Shown here piece by piece: positions 33,222 through 43,308 of a stretch of 64,000 bases of DNA (positions within the stretch are counted from its first letter, which is position 1; every line of letters starts with the position of its first letter). A program made the translations under genes and the position numbers. Origin of the DNA: Bacteroidia bacterium (GTDB lineage: Bacteria > Bacteroidota > Bacteroidia > J057); contig JAWPMV010000001.1 in the NCBI GenBank assembly GCA_033391075.1, forward strand, positions 2,976,001-3,040,000. The letters run 5' to 3'. The notes under the pieces are model-generated. The model made no database searches, had not been told where the DNA came from, and saw only the letters and a program-made list of their open reading frames with translations.

Positions 33222-34574
33222 TTAGCTCCTCTTTCTTCCCATCATTCCCATATTGCCCATAGCACGGGCCATTTTACCTCCACGAGACATGGCATTCATT
33301 TTCTTCATGGCTTTTTTCATTTGATCAAATTGCTTGATCAATTCATTGACCTCACGAATGGGTCTGCCACTTCCTTTAGCTATACGCTTTCTTCGCGAGC
33401 CATTCAGAACTTTAGGAACTTCTCTTTCTTCTGTTGTCATAGAATAAATGATGGCTTCAACATGTTTAAAGGCATCATCTTCTATTTCCATATTTTTGGT
33501 GAGTTTCCCCATCCCGGGAATCATTCCTACCAGATCTTTCAGATTACCCATCTTCTTGATGGTCTGAATCTGAGAGAGGAAGTCATTAAAGTCTAATTCA
33601 TTGCGGCGAATTTTGCGTTGCAACCTTTCCGCCTCTTTCTGGTCAAACTGTTCCTGTGCCCTTTCTACCAAAGAGACAACGTCTCCCATACCAAGGATAC
33701 GAGAAGCCATCCTGTCGGGATAGAAAAGATCCAGATCCTCCAGCTTTTCTCCCATACTGATAAACTTGATGGGCTTCTCTACTACCGAACGAATAGAAAT
33801 AGCAGCACCTCCACGGGTATCACCATCTAATTTCGTCAGCACTACTCCATCAAAGTCAAGTCTATCATTGAAGGCCTTGGCTGTATTAACGGCATCCTGC
33901 CCGGTCATGGCATCTACTACGAAGAGAATTTCATGAGGATTGATTGAACTTCTGATGTTCTCAATCTCATTCATCATCTCCTCATCTACCGCCAGACGAC
34001 CTGCAGTATCCACGATTACGATATCCTTTCCATTTGCTTTGGCATGCTTGATCGCATTCTCAGCAATTTTTACAGGATTCTTATTTTCTTCTTCTTTATA
34101 AACGTCAACTCCAATTCCTTCTCCCAAAACACCCAACTGATCAATGGCCGCAGGGCGATACACATCACCAGCAACCAGCAATGGATTTTTCCCTTTACCT
34201 TTTAAATGAAGGGCCAGTTTACCGGAGAAGGTAGTTTTACCAGATCCCTGCAGACCCGCAATCAAAATTACCGTGGGAGGGTTTTTGGAGATACGGATTC
34301 CTTCCTGTTCTCCACCCATCAATTTTGACAGCTCATCATTGACGATTTTAATCATCAATTGGCCGGGGGAGACATCAATCAGAATATTTTGCCCGAGGGC
34401 TTCTTCCTTTACTTTTTTGGTAAAGGTTTTTGCTACTTTATAGTTAACGTCCGCATCGATCAGTGCTCTCCTGATCTCTTTCAGCGTCTCCGCAACATTT
34501 ATCTCAGTGATCTTACCCTGACCTTTCAGCTTCTTAAAGGCCTGTTCTATATTCGAGGAGAGATTTTCAAACAT
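33222..34574 (-). CDS. ffh: Signal recognition particle GTPase Ffh
   Basis: Ffh binds signal sequences and 4.5S RNA and delivers nascent membrane proteins to FtsY. The 450-residue product has the N domain (FENLSSNIEQAFKKLKG), the G domain (LIAGLQGSGKTTFSGKLA, VAGDVYRPAAIDQL, IVDTAGRLAVDEEMM, LTKLDGDTRGGAA) and the Met-rich M domain (MKKAMKKMNAMSRGG, MGNMGMMGRK) that holds signal peptides and RNA. Length and all motifs are normal. It stands alone on the minus strand. Confidence 0.98.
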   Translation of the reverse strand: MFENLSSNIEQAFKKLKGQGKITEINVAETLKEIRRALIDADVNYKVAKTFTKKVKEEALGQNILIDVSPGQLMIKIVNDELSKLMGGEQEGIRISKNPPTVILIAGLQGSGKTTFSGKLALHLKGKGKNPLLVAGDVYRPAAIDQLGVLGEGIGVDVYKEEENKNPVKIAENAIKHAKANGKDIVIVDTAGRLAVDEEMMNEIENIRSSINPHEILFVVDAMTGQDAVNTAKAFNDRLDFDGVVLTKLDGDTRGGAAISIRSVVEKPIKFISMGEKLEDLDLFYPDRMASRILGMGDVVSLVERAQEQFDQKEAERLQRKIRRNELDFNDFLSQIQTIKKMGNLKDLVGMIPGMGKLTKNMEIEDDAFKHVEAIIYSMTTEEREVPKVLNGSRRKRIAKGSGRPIREVNELIKQFDQMKKAMKKMNAMSRGGKMARAMGNMGMMGRKRS

Positions 34575-34741
34575 ACTATTCGCTTCTATTCAAACTTTTG
34601 CAAAATAAACAATTTCCGCTGCCATCTACAATGAATTTATGACAGAGGTCTTTCCTTTTTTGCATGAAAAGGAATCAGTTAGGTGAATTTTGCCTAAATG
34701 GGAAAGTTTTTTGAGGGAAAATGCCCTGACTTATAACACAA

Positions 34742-37700
34742 TCATCGGAAAACCGTGACAGTTCCCTCTCGGGCATAATCCTGTTGATTTTCTCCTTTAC
34801 CGGTAATTACATACACATATACTCCCTCAGGGACAGGTTTTCCTTTATACATCCCATCCCATTCAAAATCAGGACTATCAGATTCATACACAAGGGCTCC
34901 CCAGCGACTGAATATTTTCACATTCAGACTCGCTATTCCTATATAGCCAATTTTAAAGTACCCATTCATATCATCTCCATTGGGAGAAAAGGCACTGGGT
35001 ACATGAAGGGTTACGTTGTCAAAGGTGAAAGTCAGAAAAGTAGTATCTGCACATCCCTGTCGGGAATATGCAATCAGTCGGGCTGTATATTCACCTGCAC
35101 TTGGGAAGGTAACAATGGGATTGGGATCTGTTGACCGACCGGCAATTCCAAAGAACCACTCATAAGCAACTGCTCCTGTCGAAGTATTGATAAAGCGCAC
35201 CTGACTCGGAGCAAAGACCCCAAAACTATCCACTTCAAAAGCGGCTTCCGGAAAGTCAAAGCCGGGTTCTATGGTAACCGTATCAGGAATCCCAACACAG
35301 CCCCCTACAATGGCCGTGGCGATATAGGATGCGGGATTATTGGGATCAACAAAGATAATAGGAGTAGTTTCTCCTGTACTCCAGATATAGCTTTCTCCAC
35401 CAAAGGCTGTAAGTTGAACAACCGAATCCTGACAATCATTTACGCCACTAATTTCTGTAACAGGAATAGGAACTACTTCTATAAATAGTGAATCCGAATT
35501 CACACAGCCATTGACATCAGTACCTACAACTGTGTATTGTGTATTAGCAGGAGGACTAGCCAAAGGGCTAGCACTATTGGGATCATCAAGGCTTCCGGCA
35601 GGGGTCCAGAAATAGGTCTGGGCTCCGCTCGCGGATAAAAGGAAAGCATCTCCATCGCAAATGGTCGTATCATTTCCTGCTTCTACTATTGGAAGGGGAT
35701 TGACGGTAACGGAAACGGCCTCTATACTTTGACAACCGATGGTATCAGTTACTGTTAGGGTAAAGACAGCCGATCCGGTTGTGAAGCCTCTTGCATTTGG
35801 AATTGTTGGGTCAATTAGTAATTGGGCAGGGTCCCATAAGTAAGTCCCTGCACCACTGCCATTCAATTGAAGTGAATCGCCGATACAAAGTGATTGATCT
35901 GGCCCGGCATCTATAGCAGGTAAAGGAAGCAGCTCCACCAGTACATCTTTGGTACTGATACATCCATCAGCACTGGTAGCTGTAACGGTATAGGTTGTTG
36001 TGGCGAAGGGTCTGGCAGTAGGACTGGCGATAGTTGGATTATCCAGGGTTCCATTATTGGGTGCCCAGGAAAAACTTACTCCATTGCTGGATTGAAGCAC
36101 GATAGAACTCCCATCACATACAAAGGTATCTTGCAAGGTAAACACCTCAAAGACTTCCATTCGTACAGTATCATTCTGCTGGCATCCCAGAGCATTGGTC
36201 GCGGTGACCACAAACATAGTGGTGGTATCCAGATTGCTTACCAAGGGATTCGCAATATTGGGATCAGATAAAATAGCATTAGGGAATGCTGCCCAGGTAT
36301 AGGAAATTCCATTGCTAGATACGGCATTTAATCTTACCGAGCCTCCTCTACAAAGCAAGGAGTCCGATCGGGCAAATACCTGTAGGGAAGTATCTACATC
36401 CACCAGCACAGTATCTTCCGCCTGACAACCCCGATTATCTGTTAGGGTGAGAATAAATTCTGTAGGATCAGTAGCAACTCCATTCGGGTTTCTTAAAGTT
36501 GGAGCAGAAAGTAAAGCATTGGCCGGAGACCATTGATAAGAAGCTCCGGGAGTTACGGCATTTAAACTAAATGCATCATCCCTACAAACGATCTGATCAG
36601 GACCGGCATCTACTGAAGGTGGGGGAAATACCTCAATCAATGCAAAAGCTGTATCAGCGATATTACAACTGGAGGAGTCTGTGATGATCAGCATCACATT
36701 ATACAAACCCGCACTATCATAGGTATGGACAGGTTCAAATATATTTGCAGTTGCTCCATTGTCATCAAAATCCCAGAAGTAATCGGGATTTCCACCTGTT
36801 TGCGCCCTTTGACTTTGGTTATCGAAATTCACCGTTAAAGGAGCACAGCCCTGGGTATTAATGATCACTTGTCCCAATTGATCTCGGGGCACAAAATCAG
36901 CTTCTACTCCTGCCAGGTCAAATGCAACTTTAAAAACAGCGAGATTACAATTCGGACTATTGTTATTGGTACTATGCACATTATTGGGTCGGGCCGGGAA
37001 GGCATTTGTTCCTCCACAACTGGCACAAACCGCCTGATATACCACTCCTTCTTTATCAAATCTACTTGTCCCTCCATCAACATGGTCTCCATTATTGGAG
37101 TTTCCCCCAAAATAGGTTCCAAATAATATATTTTGCACATCCCGGTCCAATACGATGGTATAAAAATCACTCCCATCCGTCCCGGCTTGAAGCGCATCTC
37201 CGGTAACACTCATATTCATGGTATTCCCACCATTTGGTGAACCCGTACTGGAATTGGTACTTCCGCCCCAGCCTGTGAGATAAATATTTTCACATCTGTC
37301 AACCAGAAAAGCCGTAGGCGAGATATTGGGAAATTGGGTATTCTGAGAACCAACTGTAGTCGCGTAAACAGTATTGGTTAAATCATTTTCAATTTTTTGA
37401 ATGAACTGTTTTGAATTTGCATTCTGGAAAACGGCTCCAGCAACTGGATTTACGATCGTCCAGCTTCCCTGGGTTTGGCCGGCTACATAGACATCCCCGT
37501 CCTTATCCAAATCCATCAAATACACCTGATCATAAAAACCCGTCCCCAGATACGTACAGGCTAGTATATTTCTTCCATCAGGAGATATTTTTGTAATAAA
37601 TCCATCTGTGGCTCCACTATAATTGGGTTGAATAACTCCTGTGCTTGTCGGCAAATCAGTACTACTGGTTCCCCCAGCGATAAGGACATTGCCAGCGGGA

Positions 37701-39187
37701 TCAAATTTTATCGTATGTGCAGCATCTTCTCCACTACCTCCGAAATAAGAGGCCCAGCTAATCGTATTCAGATTAGGGGTAAGCTTGATCACCACTCCAT
37801 CCTGTCCGGCTCCTTTCACCAATTGAAATCCATTTTGAACAGGGAAATTTCCGGAACTGGTTGGCGCTGTGATAAAGACATTATTCGCTGCATCGATGAC
37901 TACTTCTCCCCTTGCATCATCTCCATAGTTATATTTTGTATTGGTATAGATGCCAACGAGGGTTGAACCATTTACTCCATCATCCAATGAACCTCCTAAA
38001 AAGGTAGAACCCAATAAAAAGGTCCCATCTGCGCTCATCTTGGTAACAAAAATATCGAAGCCTCCATTAAAGGTATTATCCGCTCCATTTTGCGTAGGGA
38101 AATTATTGGAATTGGTACGGCCCATGATGATGAGCTGCCCATCCAGGTCACTGATCAAACTGTGAGGTTGATCGTCATTTACCCCACCCAGAAAAGTCGA
38201 ATAAATCAAGGTAGTTCCGGTAGGATTAAATTTGGCGATTGTAACATCACTCGTCCCTCCATTGAAAGTCCGGTCATATGCACCTGTAGTAGTTGGATAA
38301 CCCGAGCCTACCACACTGCCAAATTGAATTCCCCCCCCATAGGCATTTCCTGCCGTATCATAGGTGGCAGTAAATCCCCAATTATCAGAAAAGGAACCAG
38401 TATAGGTTGAAAATATCAAGGTAGGATCAATCACAAGAGGATAAGCAGGATCATATCCTTGTGGCAATTCGAAACTCAGAATTTTCTTCTTTAGTTTGAA
38501 TTGAACCGGAACCTCTTTTTTTCTGCCATTTATCAATTGGTAAGCGACGGGCGGCAGTTCTGTGAGTATTCGGACATCTGTTTCAAGAATCAGGGAACCT
38601 TCCTTAAGTTTAATATTATCAACTCCCTCATAATTGATTTGAATCTGCCGAGGATCTACACCTGCATCCAGGATAAGATCATACTTCAGAGCATCTCCCC
38701 ATCCATATAGCCTCAGATCCACGCCAGGATACAAATCTTCATAATTCACCTGCCCATACAGCCCTACCCTTCCTCGCCATTTCGAAGGATCATTTCCGAT
38801 ATAATAGTTGTGATATTCAGGATATTCGAGATAACTATTGACAGTTGGAGATTGTGCAGCATTCAGGAACTTCATTTTAAAAACATGTCCCTGTTCGCGG
38901 TCCTCCTCTTCTTTTTCATCGTTTACTCCATGTTCATGAGAAGGTAAATTGTAGAGATGGTAGGCCAATTCATTTGGGCCCAGGTAAATATCTCCTCCAT
39001 TAAGTTTTACTTTATACTGGATTTGAGTGTCCCACTGGCCCTCGTTTTTGATGAAGCGGATATCACTTTGGTTGAAGCCGGGCTCAGGGATAAAGGCGAG
39101 TGTTTCCTCATCGGCGCTTAACCATGAGTAGCCCCAAAATGCTCCTAGCAGTACGAGAATAGGTAAAAAGATGTAGATTTTCCTCAT
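34742..39187 (-). CDS. Giant secreted multidomain protein: SBBP propeller, PKD and Ig-like domains, T9SS type B sorting tail
   Basis: The 1481-residue product has an N-terminal membrane/signal segment (IFLPILVLLGAFWGYSWL). A DUF7948-type N-domain follows (NEGQWDTQIQYKVKLNGGDIYLG), then SBBP-type beta-propeller repeats (about 260-760, repeated STFLGG / YFGG motifs such as LIYSTFLGGVNDDQPHSL). Next come a PKD domain (VNFDNQSQ...YFWDFDDNG) and about six Ig/gliding-type repeats (PPSVDAGPDQIVCRDDAF, PLPAIDAGPDQSLCIGDS, PLPIVEAGNDTTICDGDA). The C-terminal gliding-motility domain (HVPSAFSPNGDDMNGYF, FSRWGALVYES, YVYVITGKG) ends it. It should be a surface adhesin or matrix protein secreted by T9SS. 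Confidence 0.9.
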   Translation of the reverse strand: MRKIYIFLPILVLLGAFWGYSWLSADEETLAFIPEPGFNQSDIRFIKNEGQWDTQIQYKVKLNGGDIYLGPNELAYHLYNLPSHEHGVNDEKEEEDREQGHVFKMKFLNAAQSPTVNSYLEYPEYHNYYIGNDPSKWRGRVGLYGQVNYEDLYPGVDLRLYGWGDALKYDLILDAGVDPRQIQINYEGVDNIKLKEGSLILETDVRILTELPPVAYQLINGRKKEVPVQFKLKKKILSFELPQGYDPAYPLVIDPTLIFSTYTGSFSDNWGFTATYDTAGNAYGGGIQFGSVVGSGYPTTTGAYDRTFNGGTSDVTIAKFNPTGTTLIYSTFLGGVNDDQPHSLISDLDGQLIIMGRTNSNNFPTQNGADNTFNGGFDIFVTKMSADGTFLLGSTFLGGSLDDGVNGSTLVGIYTNTKYNYGDDARGEVVIDAANNVFITAPTSSGNFPVQNGFQLVKGAGQDGVVIKLTPNLNTISWASYFGGSGEDAAHTIKFDPAGNVLIAGGTSSTDLPTSTGVIQPNYSGATDGFITKISPDGRNILACTYLGTGFYDQVYLMDLDKDGDVYVAGQTQGSWTIVNPVAGAVFQNANSKQFIQKIENDLTNTVYATTVGSQNTQFPNISPTAFLVDRCENIYLTGWGGSTNSSTGSPNGGNTMNMSVTGDALQAGTDGSDFYTIVLDRDVQNILFGTYFGGNSNNGDHVDGGTSRFDKEGVVYQAVCASCGGTNAFPARPNNVHSTNNNSPNCNLAVFKVAFDLAGVEADFVPRDQLGQVIINTQGCAPLTVNFDNQSQRAQTGGNPDYFWDFDDNGATANIFEPVHTYDSAGLYNVMLIITDSSSCNIADTAFALIEVFPPPSVDAGPDQIVCRDDAFSLNAVTPGASYQWSPANALLSAPTLRNPNGVATDPTEFILTLTDNRGCQAEDTVLVDVDTSLQVFARSDSLLCRGGSVRLNAVSSNGISYTWAAFPNAILSDPNIANPLVSNLDTTTMFVVTATNALGCQQNDTVRMEVFEVFTLQDTFVCDGSSIVLQSSNGVSFSWAPNNGTLDNPTIASPTARPFATTTYTVTATSADGCISTKDVLVELLPLPAIDAGPDQSLCIGDSLQLNGSGAGTYLWDPAQLLIDPTIPNARGFTTGSAVFTLTVTDTIGCQSIEAVSVTVNPLPIVEAGNDTTICDGDAFLLSASGAQTYFWTPAGSLDDPNSASPLASPPANTQYTVVGTDVNGCVNSDSLFIEVVPIPVTEISGVNDCQDSVVQLTAFGGESYIWSTGETTPIIFVDPNNPASYIATAIVGGCVGIPDTVTIEPGFDFPEAAFEVDSFGVFAPSQVRFINTSTGAVAYEWFFGIAGRSTDPNPIVTFPSAGEYTARLIAYSRQGCADTTFLTFTFDNVTLHVPSAFSPNGDDMNGYFKIGYIGIASLNVKIFSRWGALVYESDSPDFEWDGMYKGKPVPEGVYVYVITGKGENQQDYAREGTVTVFR

Positions 39188-39375
39188 TATTGCTACGTCA
39201 GTGTTTGTTCAGGTTTCTGGATGTGCGTCTTCAAGCAGTACCAAGGTAGTAAATTTAAGCTGTTTATATAGTACAGAAACGTTTCCCTGAGGCGAATTGT
39301 CTCATGAGAATCTTATAAATTTATCATCCTTACACACAGCTTTTCTAATTCAGCAAATATTCCGATTTTTGTGCA

Positions 39376-40056
39376 ATGAGACACCATACTGAAACAGAGG
39401 AAAATTACCTAAAGTGTATTTTGCGATTTACCCTGATGGGCGAGACACCGGTTTCGACCAATACCATCGCCAACTATCTGGGTATAAGTCCTGCTTCAGT
39501 AACTGATATGCTCAAAAAGCTCAGCAACAAAAAGGAACCCAGTCCCCTCGTAAATTATACACGCTATGAAGGAGTTTCCCTAACGGAAAACGGTAAGAAG
39601 ATCGCCCTTAGTATTCTTCGCAAGCATAGGTTGTGGGAAGTTTTCCTGGTTAACAAGCTAAATTTCTCCTGGGACAATGTTCATGATGTGGCTGAACAGC
39701 TCGAACATATTCAGTCCCAAGAACTTATCAGCAGGCTCGATAAATTTCTGGATTACCCCAAATTTGATCCTCATGGTGATCCCATTCCTTCAGAAGATGG
39801 TACACTCATTCCTTTGGATACACCTTTGCTTTCAGATATAGCAGAAGGGGAAACAGTAGTCATAGCGAGTGTAAAAATCAGTGATCCGGATTTTCTCAGA
39901 TACCTGGAAAGACAAGGCCTACTGATCAATAAAAGAATTACGGTTAAAGAACGTTTAAAATTTGATGACTCCCTCGAGATCATCGTGGATCAGAAAAACA
40001 TCATGATTAGCGGAACAGTAAGCGAAAACTTACGCGTACTTAGAGAATCGGAATAA
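39376..40056 (+). CDS. DtxR/MntR-family metal-dependent repressor
   Basis: The 226-residue product has a winged helix-turn-helix (about 1-75: TETEENYLKCILRF, VSTNTIANYLGISPASVTDMLKKLSNK), a dimerisation/metal domain (about 76-140: GVSLTENGKKIALSILRKHRLWEVFLV, WDNVHDVAEQLEHI) and a C-terminal SH3-like FeoA domain (about 155-226). The family represses manganese or iron uptake genes when metal is bound. HRLWE and the His/Glu of EQLEHIQS are the expected metal-site residues. No transporter gene lies next to it, so its targets are elsewhere. smpB follows after 65 bases. Confidence 0.9.
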   Translation: MRHHTETEENYLKCILRFTLMGETPVSTNTIANYLGISPASVTDMLKKLSNKKEPSPLVNYTRYEGVSLTENGKKIALSILRKHRLWEVFLVNKLNFSWDNVHDVAEQLEHIQSQELISRLDKFLDYPKFDPHGDPIPSEDGTLIPLDTPLLSDIAEGETVVIASVKISDPDFLRYLERQGLLINKRITVKERLKFDDSLEIIVDQKNIMISGTVSENLRVLRESE

Positions 40057-40121
40057 ATTCATGAACTTGCTGATCTGAATAACGTAAGCAATTGTTTGAG
40101 AGATAGCGAAGAATAGGCAAC

Positions 40122-40586
40122 ATGGCAGAGAAAGGAAGAAACGAAACGGTCATTCGAAACAGAAAAGCAAAATTTGAATATCACCTGGAGGAGATATTCA
40201 CAGCAGGCATGGTTTTGAAAGGGACCGAAGTAAAGTCCTTGCGAGCAGGGAAAGCCAGTTTGCAGGAAGCTTATTGTTTTATTGAGAAAGATGAGGTCTA
40301 CATCAGAAAAATGACCATCAACGAATACGACAAAGGCAGCTACAATAATCACGAACCCGGCCGGGTCCGCAAATTACTCCTTCATAAAAAAGAGATCAAG
40401 AAAATACGCAAAGGCCTGGATCAAAAAGGCTTTGCCCTCGTTCCCGTTAAAGTCTATTTCAACGACCGTAATTTTGCCAAGATGGACATAGCTCTTGGGA
40501 AAGGTAAAAAGGTCGCAGATAAGCGTCAGACCATGAAGGAGCGCGATACCAAGCGGGAGATGGATCGACAGATGAAGGGGTTTTGA
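40122..40586 (+). CDS. smpB: SsrA-binding protein SmpB (trans-translation)
   Basis: SmpB binds tmRNA and brings it to stalled ribosomes. The 154-residue product shows the family hallmarks NRKAKFEYHLEEIFTAGMVLKGTEVKSLRAGKASLQEAY, NNHEPGRVRKLLLHKKEI, ALVPVKVYF and the basic tail KGKKVADKRQTMKERDTKREMDRQ. Normal length. It converges on the LysM gene with only 10 bases between stop codons. The antisense frame at 40059-40352 is a shadow. Confidence 0.97.
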   Translation: MAEKGRNETVIRNRKAKFEYHLEEIFTAGMVLKGTEVKSLRAGKASLQEAYCFIEKDEVYIRKMTINEYDKGSYNNHEPGRVRKLLLHKKEIKKIRKGLDQKGFALVPVKVYFNDRNFAKMDIALGKGKKVADKRQTMKERDTKREMDRQMKGF

Positions 40587-40596
40587 TAAGCTCAAC

Positions 40597-41625
40597 CTAT
40601 TGCCATTCTAAAACTTTTATTATTCGACCTTTTCTCAGGTAGCTAGAATCAAGCTCATTTATTTCCACGAGTTCAGAAGTTGTATTGCCAAATTTAATGG
40701 CAATAGAAGCAAGTGTATCGTCTCCTCTTACCCTGTAAAGACGAACCACTCTACTGGCATTATATTCTTTCTCTTGGGTTCTTCTATTATATCCTCTATT
40801 CCTATCCCTACTATCAAATTCTGATCGTCTAACTTCATTATCATACGACCTCCTATAAGCATCTCTTCGATCGTAGTAAGTATCCCCCCTGCTTCTACCC
40901 CGATTGAAATTCCTTTGAACTCTTTCTCTTTTTAGCGTCTGCCTTCTCTTGTAATCTCCCAGTCTGGCATTCAATCGGAGAATTGCATCTTGTGTTTCTG
41001 GTCTCAAGCTGTAAAAAATGTCCTCCTCGGAGTAATAATCGTAATCTCTTGGGTAATAATCATCATCCCAGGAATCTTCTTCTCTTCGAGGCCGATCATC
41101 TTGAGGTCTGGACTCTCCTGTTCTAGTAGGTGCGTATTTCCCGGGGCGGGTTGAGCTATATTGGCTACTTCTTCCGTAATCTGCTTTATTCCTGTTAGCA
41201 GTTGTTTGGATTGGCCTTGATGAATCAACTCTTACTCCAGCTCGACTTTTTCTAATAATGAGAGTATCACCAGCTTGTATCTCATTTCGATTTTTGATCC
41301 CATTTAGAGTCATCAAACTTTTTTCTGTAACATTAAATTCGTAGGCTATTTTCCTAAGCCAGTCACCACGCCGAACTACATAAATTTGATCTGCAAGCGT
41401 CTCATCTTGAACTCTGTTGTCTACAGGCTTATATGTTTCCCTTTTAGGTGAAGTATTCTGGGCAAACCCTGGCTGTGAAGTAAAAACCAGCAATAGGATG
41501 GAAAAAGATATTTTAAAAAAATTATTTGAAGCGATAGTAAATAAATACTCAAGATATCCCTTCTTTCCTATTTCATAAAAAGAAAATAAATGATCTGAAT
41601 AATATGAGTTACTAATATCCTTCAA
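40597..41625 (-). CDS. Secreted LysM protein, paralogue of the one at 46271-47245
   Basis: The 342-residue product has a long N-terminus before its hydrophobic signal segment (FFKISFSILLLVFTSQPGFAQ, about 36-56); no later ATG offers a shorter start. LysM 1 follows (YVVRRGDWLRKIAYEFNVTEKSLMTLNGI), then an Arg/Asp/Tyr-rich region, a conserved helix (SLRPETQDAILRLNARLGDYKRRQTLKRE) and LysM 2 (YRVRGDDTLASIAIKFGNTTSELVEINELD). LysM domains bind peptidoglycan-type glycans. It starts 14 bases after the WD40-like gene, so it is the fourth gene of the CHAT operon. Confidence 0.85.
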   Translation of the reverse strand: MKDISNSYYSDHLFSFYEIGKKGYLEYLFTIASNNFFKISFSILLLVFTSQPGFAQNTSPKRETYKPVDNRVQDETLADQIYVVRRGDWLRKIAYEFNVTEKSLMTLNGIKNRNEIQAGDTLIIRKSRAGVRVDSSRPIQTTANRNKADYGRSSQYSSTRPGKYAPTRTGESRPQDDRPRREEDSWDDDYYPRDYDYYSEEDIFYSLRPETQDAILRLNARLGDYKRRQTLKRERVQRNFNRGRSRGDTYYDRRDAYRRSYDNEVRRSEFDSRDRNRGYNRRTQEKEYNASRVVRLYRVRGDDTLASIAIKFGNTTSELVEINELDSSYLRKGRIIKVLEWQ

Positions 41626-41639
41626 TGCTAAAAGCTATA

Positions 41640-43307
41640 TTAAATTCCAATAAACTTTCTTTTTAAAATGTTTCTAATTGAACCCATATTGTTAGGTGGG
41701 TGCTCTAAATTTTTAAGTAATTCATCAGCTTTCCAAATTATTAATTCATCCCCTTTATCTTCCCGTATCCCTTTTGAAATAAAATAATCTCCCTTATAAG
41801 AAAATCTCCCTTCAAGGAGTCTATTATGTATTCTTTTTGACTCTTTAAAGGTGTATTGATCCGTATTTTTATCTTCTAGTTTCTTTTCAAATAAAATGAT
41901 TTGATTATCATTAAAGGCAACCATTAAAAAATCGTCTTGGGGCGAAAGCTCCGCATAGAGTACTTTACTATGGGTCGCTAATTGTAAATCTACTGAAGGC
42001 TTAGGTGGTGAAAAGTCATAATAAAAAAGTGTCAGCGAGTCTTCAGTAATTGAGATTAATTTCTGTTCTCCTGTACCGCCTGTGAATTTGGTATTTATTA
42101 AAGTATAATTAGTGAATATATCGTCAATTTCAGGAACCAATGTTTTGTAATAGCCACTCGATAATATGAAATCCCCCTTTGGGGAATTAATAATAATTAA
42201 CTCACCGTTTTCAGAGATACTTGAGTTTTCAAGTGGAGCTTTCAAAGAGGGTTTGTAATAATTTCGAAGCTCATACTCAAAATTACTATCAATGCTCCAA
42301 ACTAGGGCTGTGGAATCATTGAAAGTAGAAACGACTTTAGGTTCCTTACCTGAAACAGGTATGAAGTTAACCGATGTTATCGAAGAGTTATGTTCAAATT
42401 CCTTTGTTGATTTATAATCAGTTAAACTCTGTAAGATAGCTTTTTTCCCCTTAGTAGCAATTAATAAATATTTGCCATTTTCAGAGAATTTAACTTCATG
42501 AATTTTATCATGAATATTGATAATAATTTCCTTCTGTTTTTCAAAATCATAGATCAATAAGGAATCATTCTCGTTGAATAACGCAATTTTAGAATTATCC
42601 TCAGACATTTGGGCTACCTGCGGTTTTATTGAAAGGAGAATAGAATCTTCTCTTTTTCCGTTCACACTCCACCTTAAAAATTTCCCAGTTTCATCTATAG
42701 TATAAAATGATTCTCCTGAGCGGTAAAAGCCAAAGGAGATTAAATAGCCTTCAAGCCGAATATATTTTACCAAAGGATAGGAGTAAATTTCTGACAATAC
42801 CTTAGAGGCTACCTCTTTTGGCAAACCCTGGTACCCTAAGTCTAAGGAAGAATCTGCGAAAGAATATGCTTCATCCAGGCGACCTTCACTTAAAGAATTC
42901 CTTGCCTGGTAAGCTAAACTTAAAGCAAGATTATTTTTATCGCTATTCTCAGCAGCCTTCCAATTATAAATTGAAACCAGAGAAAGGACCGTAAATACTA
43001 CAGTTGTGATCGCAAGGCCTATTAAAATTCTTTTTCGCTTTTTCTGACTTTTGAGGGTCTCATTGCGCACTTTTCTATCCATCTCCAGCACAAACGATCG
43101 CTCATTTTCCGAAATATCTACAATACCCAAATAAGGCAAGATAAAGTTGTTAAGTTCTTCGGCGGAAAGTGGAATAGCATTATTCTGATAATCAAGGAAT
43201 CTTTGTTCAATCCGACTCTCAGCCTCCCTACGCATGCGCTGCAGAGCCGAAGAAGAATTATACACTTCTTCAGCCAGGATGTCATGTGTCAGTTCAATCT
43301 TCTTCAT
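41640..43307 (-). CDS. Membrane WD40-like sensor half of an nSTAND system
   Basis: The 555-residue product starts MKKIELTHDILAEEV, the same position where one-piece nSTAND1 proteins have E-L-x-H-D/E-x-L at the end of their NTPase/winged-helix part. A helical linker follows (about 16-90: RRFxEAESRIEQRF-like, LSAEELNNFILPYLG, ENERSFVLEMDRK), then a basic stop and one membrane helix (about 94-114). Residues 150-540 form degenerate WD40-like beta blades (EVKFSENGKYLLIATKGKKAIL, VLYAELSPQDDFLMVAFNDNQIILFEKK). It probably senses a ligand. It begins one base after the NTPase gene's TGA, in the +1 frame. Confidence 0.78.
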   Translation of the reverse strand: MKKIELTHDILAEEVYNSSSALQRMRREAESRIEQRFLDYQNNAIPLSAEELNNFILPYLGIVDISENERSFVLEMDRKVRNETLKSQKKRKRILIGLAITTVVFTVLSLVSIYNWKAAENSDKNNLALSLAYQARNSLSEGRLDEAYSFADSSLDLGYQGLPKEVASKVLSEIYSYPLVKYIRLEGYLISFGFYRSGESFYTIDETGKFLRWSVNGKREDSILLSIKPQVAQMSEDNSKIALFNENDSLLIYDFEKQKEIIINIHDKIHEVKFSENGKYLLIATKGKKAILQSLTDYKSTKEFEHNSSITSVNFIPVSGKEPKVVSTFNDSTALVWSIDSNFEYELRNYYKPSLKAPLENSSISENGELIIINSPKGDFILSSGYYKTLVPEIDDIFTNYTLINTKFTGGTGEQKLISITEDSLTLFYYDFSPPKPSVDLQLATHSKVLYAELSPQDDFLMVAFNDNQIILFEKKLEDKNTDQYTFKESKRIHNRLLEGRFSYKGDYFISKGIREDKGDELIIWKADELLKNLEHPPNNMGSIRNILKRKFIGI

Positions 43308-43308
43308 C

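Noticed and set aside
40059-40352. Minus-strand frame of 97 codons
   Set aside because: Antisense to smpB, whose product is unmistakable.
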